Under the pieces are notes generated by a model. The model ran no database searches. It was not told the DNA's origin and saw nothing but the letters and a program-made list of their open reading frames with translations. DNA of 5,709 bases, taken from positions 1 through 5,709 of the forward strand of contig MGOA01000073.1 of NCBI GenBank assembly GCA_001796965.1. The letters run 5' to 3'. Positions 1-5,439 of this stretch are shown here, in pieces (position 1 is the first letter of the stretch; each line of letters begins with the position of its first letter). Both the position numbers and the translations under genes were made by a program. Source of the DNA: Chloroflexi bacterium RBG_16_64_43 (GTDB lineage Bacteria; Chloroflexota; Anaerolineae; Anaerolineales; RBG-16-64-43).

Positions 1-196
1 GGCCCGCAGAGGATCACTGGGAGGATGCAGAGCCCGCCTGCCCCGGGCCCCCTCAGGGCGGCATGTGCCGCACGGGGGTGGCGGGCACGTCTTCTATTCT
101 ATGAGTGACTGGATTGAGGGCAAGTGCGCGTTCCCCATGGTGGCGAAGACGCGTCGGTCGAAGAAGTTGGTGATCCTCCAGAGCGCGAGTCAACCT
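1..196. other. Left-edge region, no supportable gene
   Basis: No reading frame here looks like a real protein. All three plus frames entering from the left edge close by about position 108 and give low-complexity Pro/Gly/Arg-rich peptides. On the minus strand, just past the SRPBCC gene, about 31 codons are open (roughly 189-97) and read plausibly (RITNFFDRRVFATMG is part of it). That frame has no start codon near its GGAGG and no recognisable family, so it may be a gene remnant or chance. The segment also holds GC-rich inverted repeats (32-38 with 80-86; 58-63 with 66-71). Confidence 0.5.
65..100 (+). terminator. Possible weak terminator hairpin
   Basis: GTGCCGC (65-71) can pair with GCGGGCAC (81-88) with one bulged G. 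The stem is followed by the T-rich stretch GTCTTCTATTCT. This could end an upstream plus-strand gene outside the window, but the tail is interrupted by C and A and several alternative GC-rich folds compete, so the call is tentative. Confidence 0.22.
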
Positions 197-628
197 TCAT
201 CCGGCACGCTCCAACTCAGTACGAAGATTGTGAAAAGAGCGCCTTGCTTGGACTTTGAGCAAGAGGGTTAGCAGCGGACCGAACATCCGCCACGGTCCGC
301 CGGGTTCCCACTCAACACGGCCGCGGAACACGGTCGCGCCTGGCAAAGCGCGAAGTCTTCCAACGTATCGATAGGTGCCGGAGCCTACTTCTCCCTCGAT
401 TGTGATCTGTGTAGGTGGGACAAACTCGGCGACCCGCCAGGTTGCTTTGCCAAATCCGGGATGATGCCCCTCGAAGGCCGTTCCGAGTCCAATGGGCTCG
501 GGTGTTGTCATCACGACTTCCCGGACATGACCGCGGTTCCACTGCGGCTCGTTGCGCAGGTCTGCGAAGTAGGCGAACACGTGCGCCGCATCACGCCTGA
601 TGGTGAGTTCTGTTTCAGCGCGGATCAC
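197..628 (-). CDS. SRPBCC-family (START/Bet v1-like) protein
   Basis: This encodes a 143-residue single-domain protein of the SRPBCC superfamily, small alpha/beta 'helix-grip' proteins that bind hydrophobic ligands. The N-terminal strand (ETELTI, residues 5-10) leads into the family's typical helix and loop AAHVFAYFADLRNEPQW (14-30). A middle region of alternating strands follows (GLGTAFEG about 47-54, ATWRVAEF 62-69, TYRYVGRL 85-92, TVFRGRVEWEP 99-109), then a long C-terminal helix (about 114-141) that ends SFHNLRTELER, as in polyketide cyclase/dehydrase-type members. Length is normal. The start is GTG at 628, supported by AGGAG (plus 636-640) seven bases upstream; no in-frame ATG fits better. 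The ligand and pathway cannot be read from the sequence. It is the last of four collinear minus-strand genes, 184 bases after the membrane-protein gene. The fold is confident; any enzymatic role is unknown. Confidence 0.85.
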   Translation of the reverse strand: MIRAETELTIRRDAAHVFAYFADLRNEPQWNRGHVREVVMTTPEPIGLGTAFEGHHPGFGKATWRVAEFVPPTQITIEGEVGSGTYRYVGRLRALPGATVFRGRVEWEPGGPWRMFGPLLTLLLKVQARRSFHNLRTELERAG

Positions 629-812
629 AGAGCCACTCCTGGCACGCTATCGGCGCGCCGCCCGGCGGCTTCGGCCCTTGCCGTGTGGCATTGCCCGCCC
701 AGAGTCCATTCCATTGCCATTCCGCGTGCCGACAATTGCGGCTTTCCCCTTACGGCGAAGCCACCCCGGATCCATCGAGTTGTCGATTCGCCATCCCGGT
801 CCAGATGTCAGG
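629..812. other. Spacer between SRPBCC and membrane-protein genes
   Basis: No protein-like frame is seen on either strand. It contains GC-rich dyads: GCCGCC/GGCGGC around a single C (657-669), the palindrome GGCGCGCC (652-659), and ATCGA/TCGAT with a four-base loop (774-787). None is followed by a T run in the minus direction, so no intrinsic terminator is evident for the gene ending at 813. I could not identify a good -35/-10 pair for the SRPBCC gene, although the length of the gap leaves room for one. Confidence 0.45.
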
Positions 813-1310
813 CTAGAACGGCTTGAAGATCATTAGCCCAAGAATGATGGCCCATCCCCCGAGTCCGATGAGAGTGATGAGCTGCGGCCTTCCTGACTGC
901 AATAGCTGGTGGATCTCCTCGGGTGAGGCCGGAGCAACCGCAGGACGTTCTTTATTGCCCTCGCGGTACGATAGGCCAACAGCCTTTCGGACCCGATGGA
1001 AATGCATCGAGGCGATGAAGCCCATACCCACGAGGATCAGTACGAGCAGGACGATCGAGGTCCAGATCCAGCCCGTCGACCAGAATCGGCCGAGGAAACC
1101 GAGCGCGACCCCGCCAAGAATCATGGCAAGCAGGCTGATGTACATCAGGGTGAAGGAGGACGCGGAGAGGTCCAGAAGCGCGCGAATTCGCTCCAGGCCC
1201 TTCTCTTGGCGGAGACGGTAGGCAACCGCCGCAGAACCGCCGTGGGAGAGCATGTAAAGGAAGCCGAAGAAGATGTGGATGAAGAGAACGGACCGGTAAA
1301 GAACGAACAC
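813..1310 (-). CDS. Four-helix integral membrane protein (DUF2269/CopD-like topology)
   Basis: This encodes a 165-residue very hydrophobic protein with four predicted transmembrane helices at about residues 7-31, 52-74, 82-101 and 142-162. Between helices 3 and 4 lies a polar loop (102-141) with basic residues next to the membrane and a short acidic stretch. Histidines sit at membrane boundaries: H12 in helix 1 (LFIHIFFGFLYMLSHGG, with H23), and H103 and H105 after helix 3. This arrangement resembles CopD/DUF2269-type small membrane proteins, but I cannot assign it firmly. The reading frame is open to an ATG at 1361. GTG at 1310 is preferred because AAAGGAGG lies five bases before it (plus 1316-1323), and the 17 residues upstream (MPGIARLSRPFLPKEAT) do not look membrane-protein-like. 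It is 118 bases downstream of the DUF2721 gene, which also encodes a small membrane protein. A role in transport, electron transfer or metal handling would be a guess. Confidence 0.8.
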   Translation of the reverse strand: MFVLYRSVLFIHIFFGFLYMLSHGGSAAVAYRLRQEKGLERIRALLDLSASSFTLMYISLLAMILGGVALGFLGRFWSTGWIWTSIVLLVLILVGMGFIASMHFHRVRKAVGLSYREGNKERPAVAPASPEEIHQLLQSGRPQLITLIGLGGWAIILGLMIFKPF

Positions 1311-1315
1311 GGTTG

Positions 1316-1323
1316 CCTCCTTT
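1316..1323 (-). promoter_or_regulatory. Strong ribosome binding site that sets the GTG start at 1310
   Basis: On the minus strand AAAGGAGG ends five bases before GTG 1310, a near-ideal Shine-Dalgarno match. The in-frame ATG at 1361 has no comparable purine block. The site is flanked by a five-base inverted repeat, TTGCC/GGCAA (plus 1324-1328 and 1313-1317), with AAAGGA as the loop, so it may sit in a small hairpin. Confidence 0.75.
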
Positions 1324-1326
1324 GGC

Positions 1327-1379
1327 AAAAAAGGGCGGGATAAACGGGCGATGCCCGGCACATATGGCCGCCAACGGCC
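1327..1379 (-). terminator. Possible terminator or attenuator between the two membrane-protein genes
   Basis: Read on the minus strand, two small GC hairpins, GGCCG-TTGG-CGGCC (plus 1366-1379) and CGGGC-ATC-GCCCG (plus 1345-1357), precede a run of six T (plus 1327-1332). An alternative pairing, GGCGG with CCGCC, would close just before that run. The stems are short and the T run lies immediately before the Shine-Dalgarno of the next gene, so this may be a weak terminator, an attenuator, or an AT-rich leader with no such role. Confidence 0.28.
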
Positions 1380-1428
1380 TCAAGGTGCCAACTTCCCGGC
1401 CCAACGCACTAGGTCACCCAGCGAGTCA

Positions 1429-1872
1429 CTACCCATCGCGCACGACATGCGCTTGGATTTCAAGCTTGAGCGCCGCCAACGATTGATTGATGTCGTTCAT
1501 GAAGAGAACCAAGGACGCGATGAGGCAAAGCATACAGGCGGTGAAAAGGCTTGCGATCAACCAGGCCGTGGGTAGGCCCAGGACGGCGGTGAAGAAGATG
1601 AGGATGACGAGCAAGGCCGCGGACAAGGCGCTCGCAGCCGAAAGAGCGATGGCCGTGCGGATACGGCCCGCCCTTCTCCATAGGATGCGAAGTTGCGGTT
1701 CCAGGTCGGCCCGCGAAGAGGAATTGGCTTGAGTGAGTTGGGAACTGATCAGCCGAGCTCTGTCGATGGCTCGACCCAGGCGGTTTGTCATTGTGAGGAG
1801 AAGAAGGCCGATTCCGGATATGAGGATCACCGGCCCGATGGCGGTTTGGAGAACTGGGATCAGGTCAGTCAC
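1429..1872 (-). CDS. DUF2721 family membrane protein
   Basis: This encodes a 147-residue protein with the DUF2721 pattern. An N-terminal membrane helix (about 7-27) with GPVILISGIGLLLLTMTNR (13-31) is followed directly by a conserved basic stretch, RLGRAIDRARLI (31-42). Next comes a soluble, charged, probably helical segment (43-72), two further membrane helices (about 73-95 and 101-123), and a C-terminal amphipathic tail with the family-typical FMNDINQSLAALKLE (124-138). Length is normal for the family, whose function is unknown. The start is GTG at 1872 with AAGGAG (plus 1883-1888) ten bases upstream; this puts the conserved P-V-I-L motif about 13 residues from the N terminus, as expected. 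It follows the DUF1579 gene by 165 bases and precedes another small membrane protein. Family assignment is good; no activity can be inferred. Confidence 0.88.
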   Translation of the reverse strand: MTDLIPVLQTAIGPVILISGIGLLLLTMTNRLGRAIDRARLISSQLTQANSSSRADLEPQLRILWRRAGRIRTAIALSAASALSAALLVILIFFTAVLGLPTAWLIASLFTACMLCLIASLVLFMNDINQSLAALKLEIQAHVVRDG

Positions 1873-2037
1873 TTGATGAAGTCTCCTTGCGGAATGTTCT
1901 CACGCGCCGCCCAGCGGCGGAGCTTGTCCGCGCGGCGGATGCAGACAACTCGCCGCCAGTTCTCGCGAACCCCGGCGTGCCAGCCGCCCTGGGTGGATTG
2001 CCCAGGGGGCAGGCGGCGAGCTGTTGGGCGGCATCGA
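1873..2037. other. Spacer with GC-rich hairpins upstream of the DUF2721 gene
   Basis: I see no protein-like frame here. CCCTGGG (1987-1993) and CCCAGGG (2001-2007) form a perfect 7-bp stem with loop TGGATTG, which can extend through GCCGCC (1983-1988) and GGCGGC (2012-2017) with a bulge. The hairpin sits downstream of the DUF1579 stop on the minus strand but has no T tail, so termination there would have to be T-independent or Rho-aided. A second dyad, CGCCGC-CCA-GCGGCG (1905-1919), lies just upstream of the DUF2721 ribosome binding site. No clear promoter was found. Confidence 0.4.
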
Positions 2038-2502
2038 TCACCCTTGTCGGTTGTATTGCCCCTCGATGGAAGCGAACCATTCCTCTCCGTCCGGCGAGAC
2101 CTCCAGCGTGTAGTGATAATGGCCCTTGTGCGAGAAGTCCAAGGTGGCGCGCGCGTGGCCCTGCGGGGTGATTGCAGTCAGGCGAAGCATTCTCTCGTCG
2201 AAGGTGCCTTTGTATTCAGATGGGGGAAGGCCGAATGAGTCGAACCAGTGAAGGACGTATGTGGCTCTCTCCAAGTCGTAGCGGAATACACCGTGCCCCC
2301 TGAAGTTGACCTTGCCGTTGGTCTCTTGCTCGTAGTCCTGAACGACTGCAAAGCCGTCGAGAGCAGTACGGTTGACAACGCGCCCAATGGCGACCGCTCC
2401 CGCGGGCACAAAAGGCGAAGGGTGGATCTTCTCCTGCCCTATCCAGGAGCCCTCCAGGGCTTCGAGCGCTCTGTGGGCTGGGGACGGGACCGGCATTTCC
2501 AT
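2038..2502 (-). CDS. DUF1579 family protein
   Basis: This encodes a 154-residue soluble protein with the hallmarks of DUF1579-like proteins: an N-terminal LEGSWIGQE (16-24, the 'L.G.W.G.' motif), then ALDGFAVVQDYEQE (47-60), and a series of beta strands (GHGVFRYD 69-76, TYVLHWFD 81-88, EYKGTFDERMLRLTAI 96-111, ARATLDF 117-123, HYHYTLEVS 128-136). The pattern suggests an antiparallel beta-barrel of lipocalin type; the family's function is unknown. No signal peptide is visible, so it is probably cytoplasmic. The ATG at 2502 follows GGAGGT (plus 2509-2514) by six bases. It is transcribed away from hutI across a 146-bp region containing a minus-strand TATAAT (plus 2576-2581), about 75 bases upstream. 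It is the first of the four minus-strand genes. The family call is fairly confident; a physiological link to hutI is unproven. Confidence 0.8.
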   Translation of the reverse strand: MEMPVPSPAHRALEALEGSWIGQEKIHPSPFVPAGAVAIGRVVNRTALDGFAVVQDYEQETNGKVNFRGHGVFRYDLERATYVLHWFDSFGLPPSEYKGTFDERMLRLTAITPQGHARATLDFSHKGHYHYTLEVSPDGEEWFASIEGQYNRQG

Positions 2503-2535
2503 TGTCCTACCTCCAAGGATTGAATAGGCATACGA

Positions 2536-2599
2536 TTGGCGCCAGGGGCGCGCGGATCATTCCGCCTGATTGGCTATTATACGGCGCGCCGGGCGCCAA
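2536..2599. repeat. Imperfect 64-bp inverted repeat in the divergent control region
   Basis: The left arm carries TTGGCGCC (2536-2543) then GCGCGC (2548-2553). The right arm carries the complements, GCGCGC (2584-2589) then GGCGCCAA (2592-2599). The inner gaps differ by two bases (AGGG against CG), so the arms pair with a small bulge. The 30-base centre holds the back-to-back -10 elements. The heptamer GATTGGC also occurs directly repeated at 2534-2540 and 2568-2574. This could be a cruciform or a paired-operator site controlling both divergent genes; no regulator is identified. Confidence 0.55.
2575..2581. promoter_or_regulatory. Overlapping divergent -10 elements (bidirectional promoter candidate)
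   Basis: TATTATA at 2575-2581 reads as TATTAT on the plus strand (5 of 6 matches to TATAAT) and as a perfect TATAAT on the minus strand (complement of 2576-2581). Transcription leftward would begin near 2569 and give the DUF1579 gene a leader of about 65 bases; rightward it would give hutI a leader of about 60 bases. Neither direction has a good -35 at the usual spacing, so activity would depend on the -10 or on an activator. Confidence 0.5.
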
Positions 2600-2624
2600 A
2601 TCTCCCACACCCGGCGCTCCGAGT

Positions 2625-2630
2625 TAGAAT
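2625..2630 (+). promoter_or_regulatory. Second candidate -10 for hutI
   Basis: TAGAAT matches the -10 consensus at five of six positions and lies 18 bases before the hutI ATG. A start near A2637 would give a leader of only about 12 bases that still includes the GAGGA (2640-2644) ribosome binding site. No -35 match is seen. The sequence after it (CCCCGCAGCG) resembles the one after the nurA -10, which hints at a shared promoter style. Confidence 0.35.
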
Positions 2631-2648
2631 CCCCGCAGCGAGGACCCC

Positions 2649-3914
2649 ATGCGCCTAGACCTGCTGATCCATTCCGCCGCCGAGGCAGTGTGCCTGACCG
2701 AGGCGCCGCAACGCGGCCCGGCCCTGGGCACATTGAACTTGGTGCCCCATGCGGCACTCGCCGTACGTGACGGTCTCATCGTGGACGTCGGCCCGAGCGC
2801 GGTGCTTCGCCGTAAGCACCGCGCCGAACGGCAGATTGACGCCAGCGGTTGCGTCCTCCTGCCCGGGTTCGTCGACCCGCACACGCATGCCATGTGGATC
2901 GGCGACCGCGCGCTTGAGTTCGAACAACGCATCGCCGGCCGCACCTACTCGGAAATCCTTGCCGCCGGCGGCGGGATCCTCTCCACTGTGGATCAGACCC
3001 GCGCCGCAAGCGTTGCGCAGCTCGTCGAGGCGACGCGGCCGCGGCTGCGGCGAATGCTTGCCCACGGCACAACCACCTGTGAGATCAAGACCGGCTACGG
3101 CCTCGATCTCGACTCGGAACTGCGCATGCTGGAGGCCATTGCACGCCTGCAGCGCAGCATGCCGATGACCATTCAGGCCACCTTCCTGCCGGCACACGCC
3201 ATCCCGCGTGAGCACGCGGGGCAGCCGGATGCTTACGTGGATGAGATCGTCGGGCGCATGTTGCCGCGCGCCCTGACGCGCTGGCGCGAGCTGTGTGGCA
3301 AGGAGGCCCCGCTGTTCGTGGACGTGTTCTGCGAGAAGGGCGCATTCTCGTTGGCACATACACGCCGCATCCTCGAACGCGCGCGCTCTCTCGGTTACCG
3401 GCTGAAAATCCACGCTGATGAATTCGAGAATCTGGGCGGTACCGCGTTGGCTGTCGACCTGGGCGCTGCCTCGGCTGATCATCTGGTGGCGACCTCCAAG
3501 AGGGAGATTGCCGCGCTCGGCGCAAGCTCAACCGTGGCCGTGGCGCTGCCCGGAACCCCTTTCGGCCTCGCTCAATCCGCCTACACGCCGGCACGCGCAC
3601 TCATCCAAGCCGGGGCTACGCTCGCGCTGGCCTCCGACTTCAACCCCGGCACCTCGCCCTGCGAGAGTATGCAGATGGCCATTGCCCTCGCCTGTCGCTA
3701 CTTGCGCCTCACTCCGGCCGAGGCGATCGCCGCGGCGACAATCAACGCCGCAGCCGCGCTCGACCTCGCCCACCGGGTCGGCAGCCTGACCGTTGGCAAA
3801 CAGGCAGATCTGATCGCCCTCGAGATTCCCAGCCACCACCACCTGGGCTACCGCTACGGGACCAATCTGGTGAAGTGGGTATTGCGCGCAGGGAAGCGAG
3901 TCGGGCGAGGCTAA
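2649..3914 (+). CDS. hutI: Imidazolonepropionase
   Basis: HutI (EC 3.5.2.7) hydrolyses 4-imidazolone-5-propionate to N-formimino-L-glutamate, the third step of histidine degradation, in the cytoplasm. The 421-residue protein is a full-length amidohydrolase: an N-terminal beta-sandwich part, the metal motif GFVDPHTHAMWIGDR (73-87), a TIM-barrel body and a C-terminal return to the sandwich (GSLTVGKQADLIAL 378-391, NLVKWVLRAGKRV 406-418). By alignment with the known B. subtilis enzyme, metal ligands are H78, H80, H255 (KIHADEF) and D330 (ASDFNPG). Substrate and catalytic residues are R87, Y150 (KTGYGLD), H183 (PAHAIP), E258 and H278 (ADHL). Other signatures are GGGILSTVDQTR (107-118) and VDVFCEKGAFS (224-234). 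All key residues are present, so it should be active. The ATG has a modest GAGGA four bases upstream, and the N terminus matches the family. No other hut gene lies in the window; it is divergent from the DUF1579 gene and 295 bases ahead of nurA. Confidence 0.97.
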   Translation: MRLDLLIHSAAEAVCLTEAPQRGPALGTLNLVPHAALAVRDGLIVDVGPSAVLRRKHRAERQIDASGCVLLPGFVDPHTHAMWIGDRALEFEQRIAGRTYSEILAAGGGILSTVDQTRAASVAQLVEATRPRLRRMLAHGTTTCEIKTGYGLDLDSELRMLEAIARLQRSMPMTIQATFLPAHAIPREHAGQPDAYVDEIVGRMLPRALTRWRELCGKEAPLFVDVFCEKGAFSLAHTRRILERARSLGYRLKIHADEFENLGGTALAVDLGAASADHLVATSKREIAALGASSTVAVALPGTPFGLAQSAYTPARALIQAGATLALASDFNPGTSPCESMQMAIALACRYLRLTPAEAIAAATINAAAALDLAHRVGSLTVGKQADLIALEIPSHHHLGYRYGTNLVKWVLRAGKRVGRG

Positions 3915-4123
3915 CTGCGCTCTCCGCGCGATTCGGACAACGAGTTGGATTGCATCAAACGGGCCGCGCAAGCTACGACCCGCTCTGCCCACTGCAACGC
4001 TGCCGAGGGACGATGCGGGCTCGATCGACATCAAGCTAAGGCACGGCATCTCGGGGGGAGTTCTCCGCCGCGGCCGGGGTGTGGCGTAGGGCGAAGGCAA
4101 CGTCGGCGATTCGCGGAGGGGGA
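3915..4123. other. Spacer between hutI and the nurA promoter
   Basis: I see no convincing protein-coding frame; the open frames on both strands have Arg/Pro-rich composition typical of antisense reading in GC-rich DNA. No hairpin with a T run follows the hutI stop, so the end of the hutI transcript is not visible. The segment appears to be leader or promoter-upstream DNA for nurA. Confidence 0.5.
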
Positions 4124-4151
4124 TTGCACCCGCGATGCACATCGCTATAAT
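4124..4151 (+). promoter_or_regulatory. Promoter for the nurA-like gene
   Basis: A -35 element TTGCAC (4124-4129) and a perfect -10 TATAAT (4146-4151) are separated by 16 bases, the best sigma-70-type promoter in the window. Initiation would fall near 4158-4160. That is downstream of the first in-frame ATG (4135) and argues that translation begins at 4210, after a leader of about 50 bases. Confidence 0.7.
4132..4145. promoter_or_regulatory. Candidate operator palindrome in the nurA promoter spacer
   Basis: GCGATG-CA-CATCGC is a perfect inverted repeat of two six-base arms around a two-base centre. It fills the last 14 of the 16 bases between the -35 and -10. A dimeric repressor bound here would block RNA polymerase directly. 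It does not match the LexA or HutC operator sequences I know, so the binding protein is unknown. A chance dyad in GC-rich DNA remains possible. Confidence 0.45.
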
Positions 4152-4194
4152 CCTTCCGCAGCGCCGCGTCGAACTCCCATCAACCGGCGTGGCC

Positions 4195-4199
4195 GAGGT
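4195..4199 (+). promoter_or_regulatory. Ribosome binding site supporting the nurA start at 4210
   Basis: GAGGT lies ten bases before ATG 4210 and is downstream of the predicted transcription start. The earlier in-frame ATG at 4135 lies inside the promoter between -35 and -10, so it would be absent from the transcript made there. Confidence 0.55.
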
Positions 4200-4209
4200 T
4201 CCCAGCCCG

Positions 4210-5439
4210 ATGACCCTGCAACTGCACAAGCTGGCCGAGGCGATTCGCGAAGTGGGCCGCGCGCTCGCCGACCGTTTGCATGAACGCGAGGCGCGGCTGC
4301 CTCAAGTGGTCGACGCGTTGCGTTTGGCCTCCCAACAAAGCGATTTGGCCGAACGAGTCGACCGGGCACAAGGGCGGAGTTGGTTCGGCGCCGCGCCGAC
4401 TGAAGAAGCTATCGACCGCATACATCCTGCCCCGGCGGCGCGCACCGGCCTGACGGTGGTGGCCACCGATGGCTCGCAAATCTACCCCGACCGCCACGCC
4501 GCCCTGCCCTACTACGCCGTCAACATCGGATACTTCATCGTGCGCCTGGGCACCGGCCAGACTCACGCCGATTCGCAGCCCGAGATCGTCACCGACCCCG
4601 CGCGTCTCTTCAGCCGCGGCGAGCCGATTAGTGCGCCGACGCTCAACGCTCGGCGCAAGGTGGGCGAGACACGGGTCCTGGCCGAGTTGTGCTTGCGCGA
4701 AGCGGCAGGGTCGGACTCCTCCGAAGCGCATGTGGTGGTGGGGCTGATCGACGGCAGCTTGGCCTTGCGCGTTCGCAACGAGGCCATCCCCGGAGAAGAA
4801 CAGCGCGAGCTTGAAAGAGAGTACTTAGCGGCGATGGAAATCGTGGCTCTCGCAAACATCCCGGTCGCCGGCTATATTGCACGGCCTGGAGGGTCGCCGC
4901 TGCTCTCGCTGCTCGCACTGGCCTTGCAGCCCGCCGATAAGTTGGAGGCCTATCTTGCAGAATACGCCGGCCCCTTACGCCCGGCCGGTTTGCCGCCTCC
5001 ATTTCGCGATCTGACGGACCGGGAGTTGTTTTCCCGCGTGCTCCCCTCCGGCGCGCGATCGGCGGTGTTCGAGTTCATCGCCGAATGGAATCACGTGTAC
5101 CAGAAGCCTTTGCCCAATGGCTCAGGTCACTCCCAAAGCTCGCATTTCTTCTATCTCAACGTTGGGCGCGATGACCCGGTGCTGGCGCGGGTCGAGATCC
5201 CGCACTGGGTCGCGGCGCAACCCGTGCTGCTCGAGCGGGTGCACGCGGTACTGGTGGAACAATCGCGCGTGACCCTCGACGATCCTTACCCCTATGCCTT
5301 GGCCCGGGCCGATGAAGAGGCTGTGATCCGGGCGCCCGAGAAGGCGCAGGTCGAGCGGATGCTCGCCCAATCATTGCTTGCCGCCGGGTTGCGGGCCTCG
5401 CCGTCCGAGAAGCAAGCACACAAGCAGCGTGCTCGCTAG
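4210..5439 (+). CDS. nurA: NurA domain nuclease (HerA-NurA type end-resection family)
   Basis: From ATG 4210 this encodes 409 residues. NurA proteins are manganese-dependent 5'-3' exo/endonucleases with an RNase H-like fold that work as dimers with the hexameric ATPase HerA in DNA end resection. Landmarks: an N-terminal helical region (about 1-58, LHKLAEAIREVGRAL); the first metal motif VVATDGSQIYPDRH (83-96, D87); a helix with candidate acidic residues E159 and E164; the second motif VVVGLIDGSLAL (175-186, D181); a central linker (220-330) with FYLNVGRDDPVLARVEIP (314-331); LERVHAVLVEQSR (341-353); and the terminal motif DPYPYALARADEEAVI (358-373). By spacing, Y360 and D368 correspond to Y403 and H411 of P. 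furiosus NurA, so the histidine appears replaced by aspartate. Upstream residues from ATG 4135 are disfavoured because that codon lies inside the promoter. No herA is seen; downstream is an IS end. Family confident, partner unknown. Confidence 0.88.
   Translation: MTLQLHKLAEAIREVGRALADRLHEREARLPQVVDALRLASQQSDLAERVDRAQGRSWFGAAPTEEAIDRIHPAPAARTGLTVVATDGSQIYPDRHAALPYYAVNIGYFIVRLGTGQTHADSQPEIVTDPARLFSRGEPISAPTLNARRKVGETRVLAELCLREAAGSDSSEAHVVVGLIDGSLALRVRNEAIPGEEQRELEREYLAAMEIVALANIPVAGYIARPGGSPLLSLLALALQPADKLEAYLAEYAGPLRPAGLPPPFRDLTDRELFSRVLPSGARSAVFEFIAEWNHVYQKPLPNGSGHSQSSHFFYLNVGRDDPVLARVEIPHWVAAQPVLLERVHAVLVEQSRVTLDDPYPYALARADEEAVIRAPEKAQVERMLAQSLLAAGLRASPSEKQAHKQRAR

Noticed and set aside
58..71. 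Dyad GCGGCA-TG-TGCCGC, same shape as the nurA operator candidate
   Set aside because: The two sequences share form but little sequence, and no promoter accompanies this one; a chance GC-rich palindrome is likely.
97..189. Short minus-strand frame reading RITNFFDRRVFATMG and onward, possible gene remnant
   Set aside because: About 31 codons with no initiation codon near the GGAGG and no recognised family; it cannot be told from chance.
2503..2648. HutC-type operator upstream of hutI
   Set aside because: No TGTATA-type palindrome is present; the only dyad is the unrelated GC-rich inverted repeat.
2655..3482. 275-codon open frame on the minus strand inside hutI
   Set aside because: It lies wholly antisense to an unmistakable enzyme gene. 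Long antisense frames are expected in GC-rich genes, and the translation resembles no family.
3528..4229. 233-codon minus-strand frame covering the end of hutI and the hutI-nurA spacer
   Set aside because: Most of it is antisense to hutI, the rest is Arg/Pro/Ser-rich without domain pattern, and no ribosome binding site was seen at its start.
3945..4283. 112-codon plus-strand frame between hutI and nurA
   Set aside because: It runs through the nurA promoter and into nurA in another frame, and its composition is arginine-rich and low in hydrophobic residues.
4180..4731. 183-codon minus-strand frame within nurA
   Set aside because: It is antisense to the recognised NurA motifs and has no start signal or family likeness.
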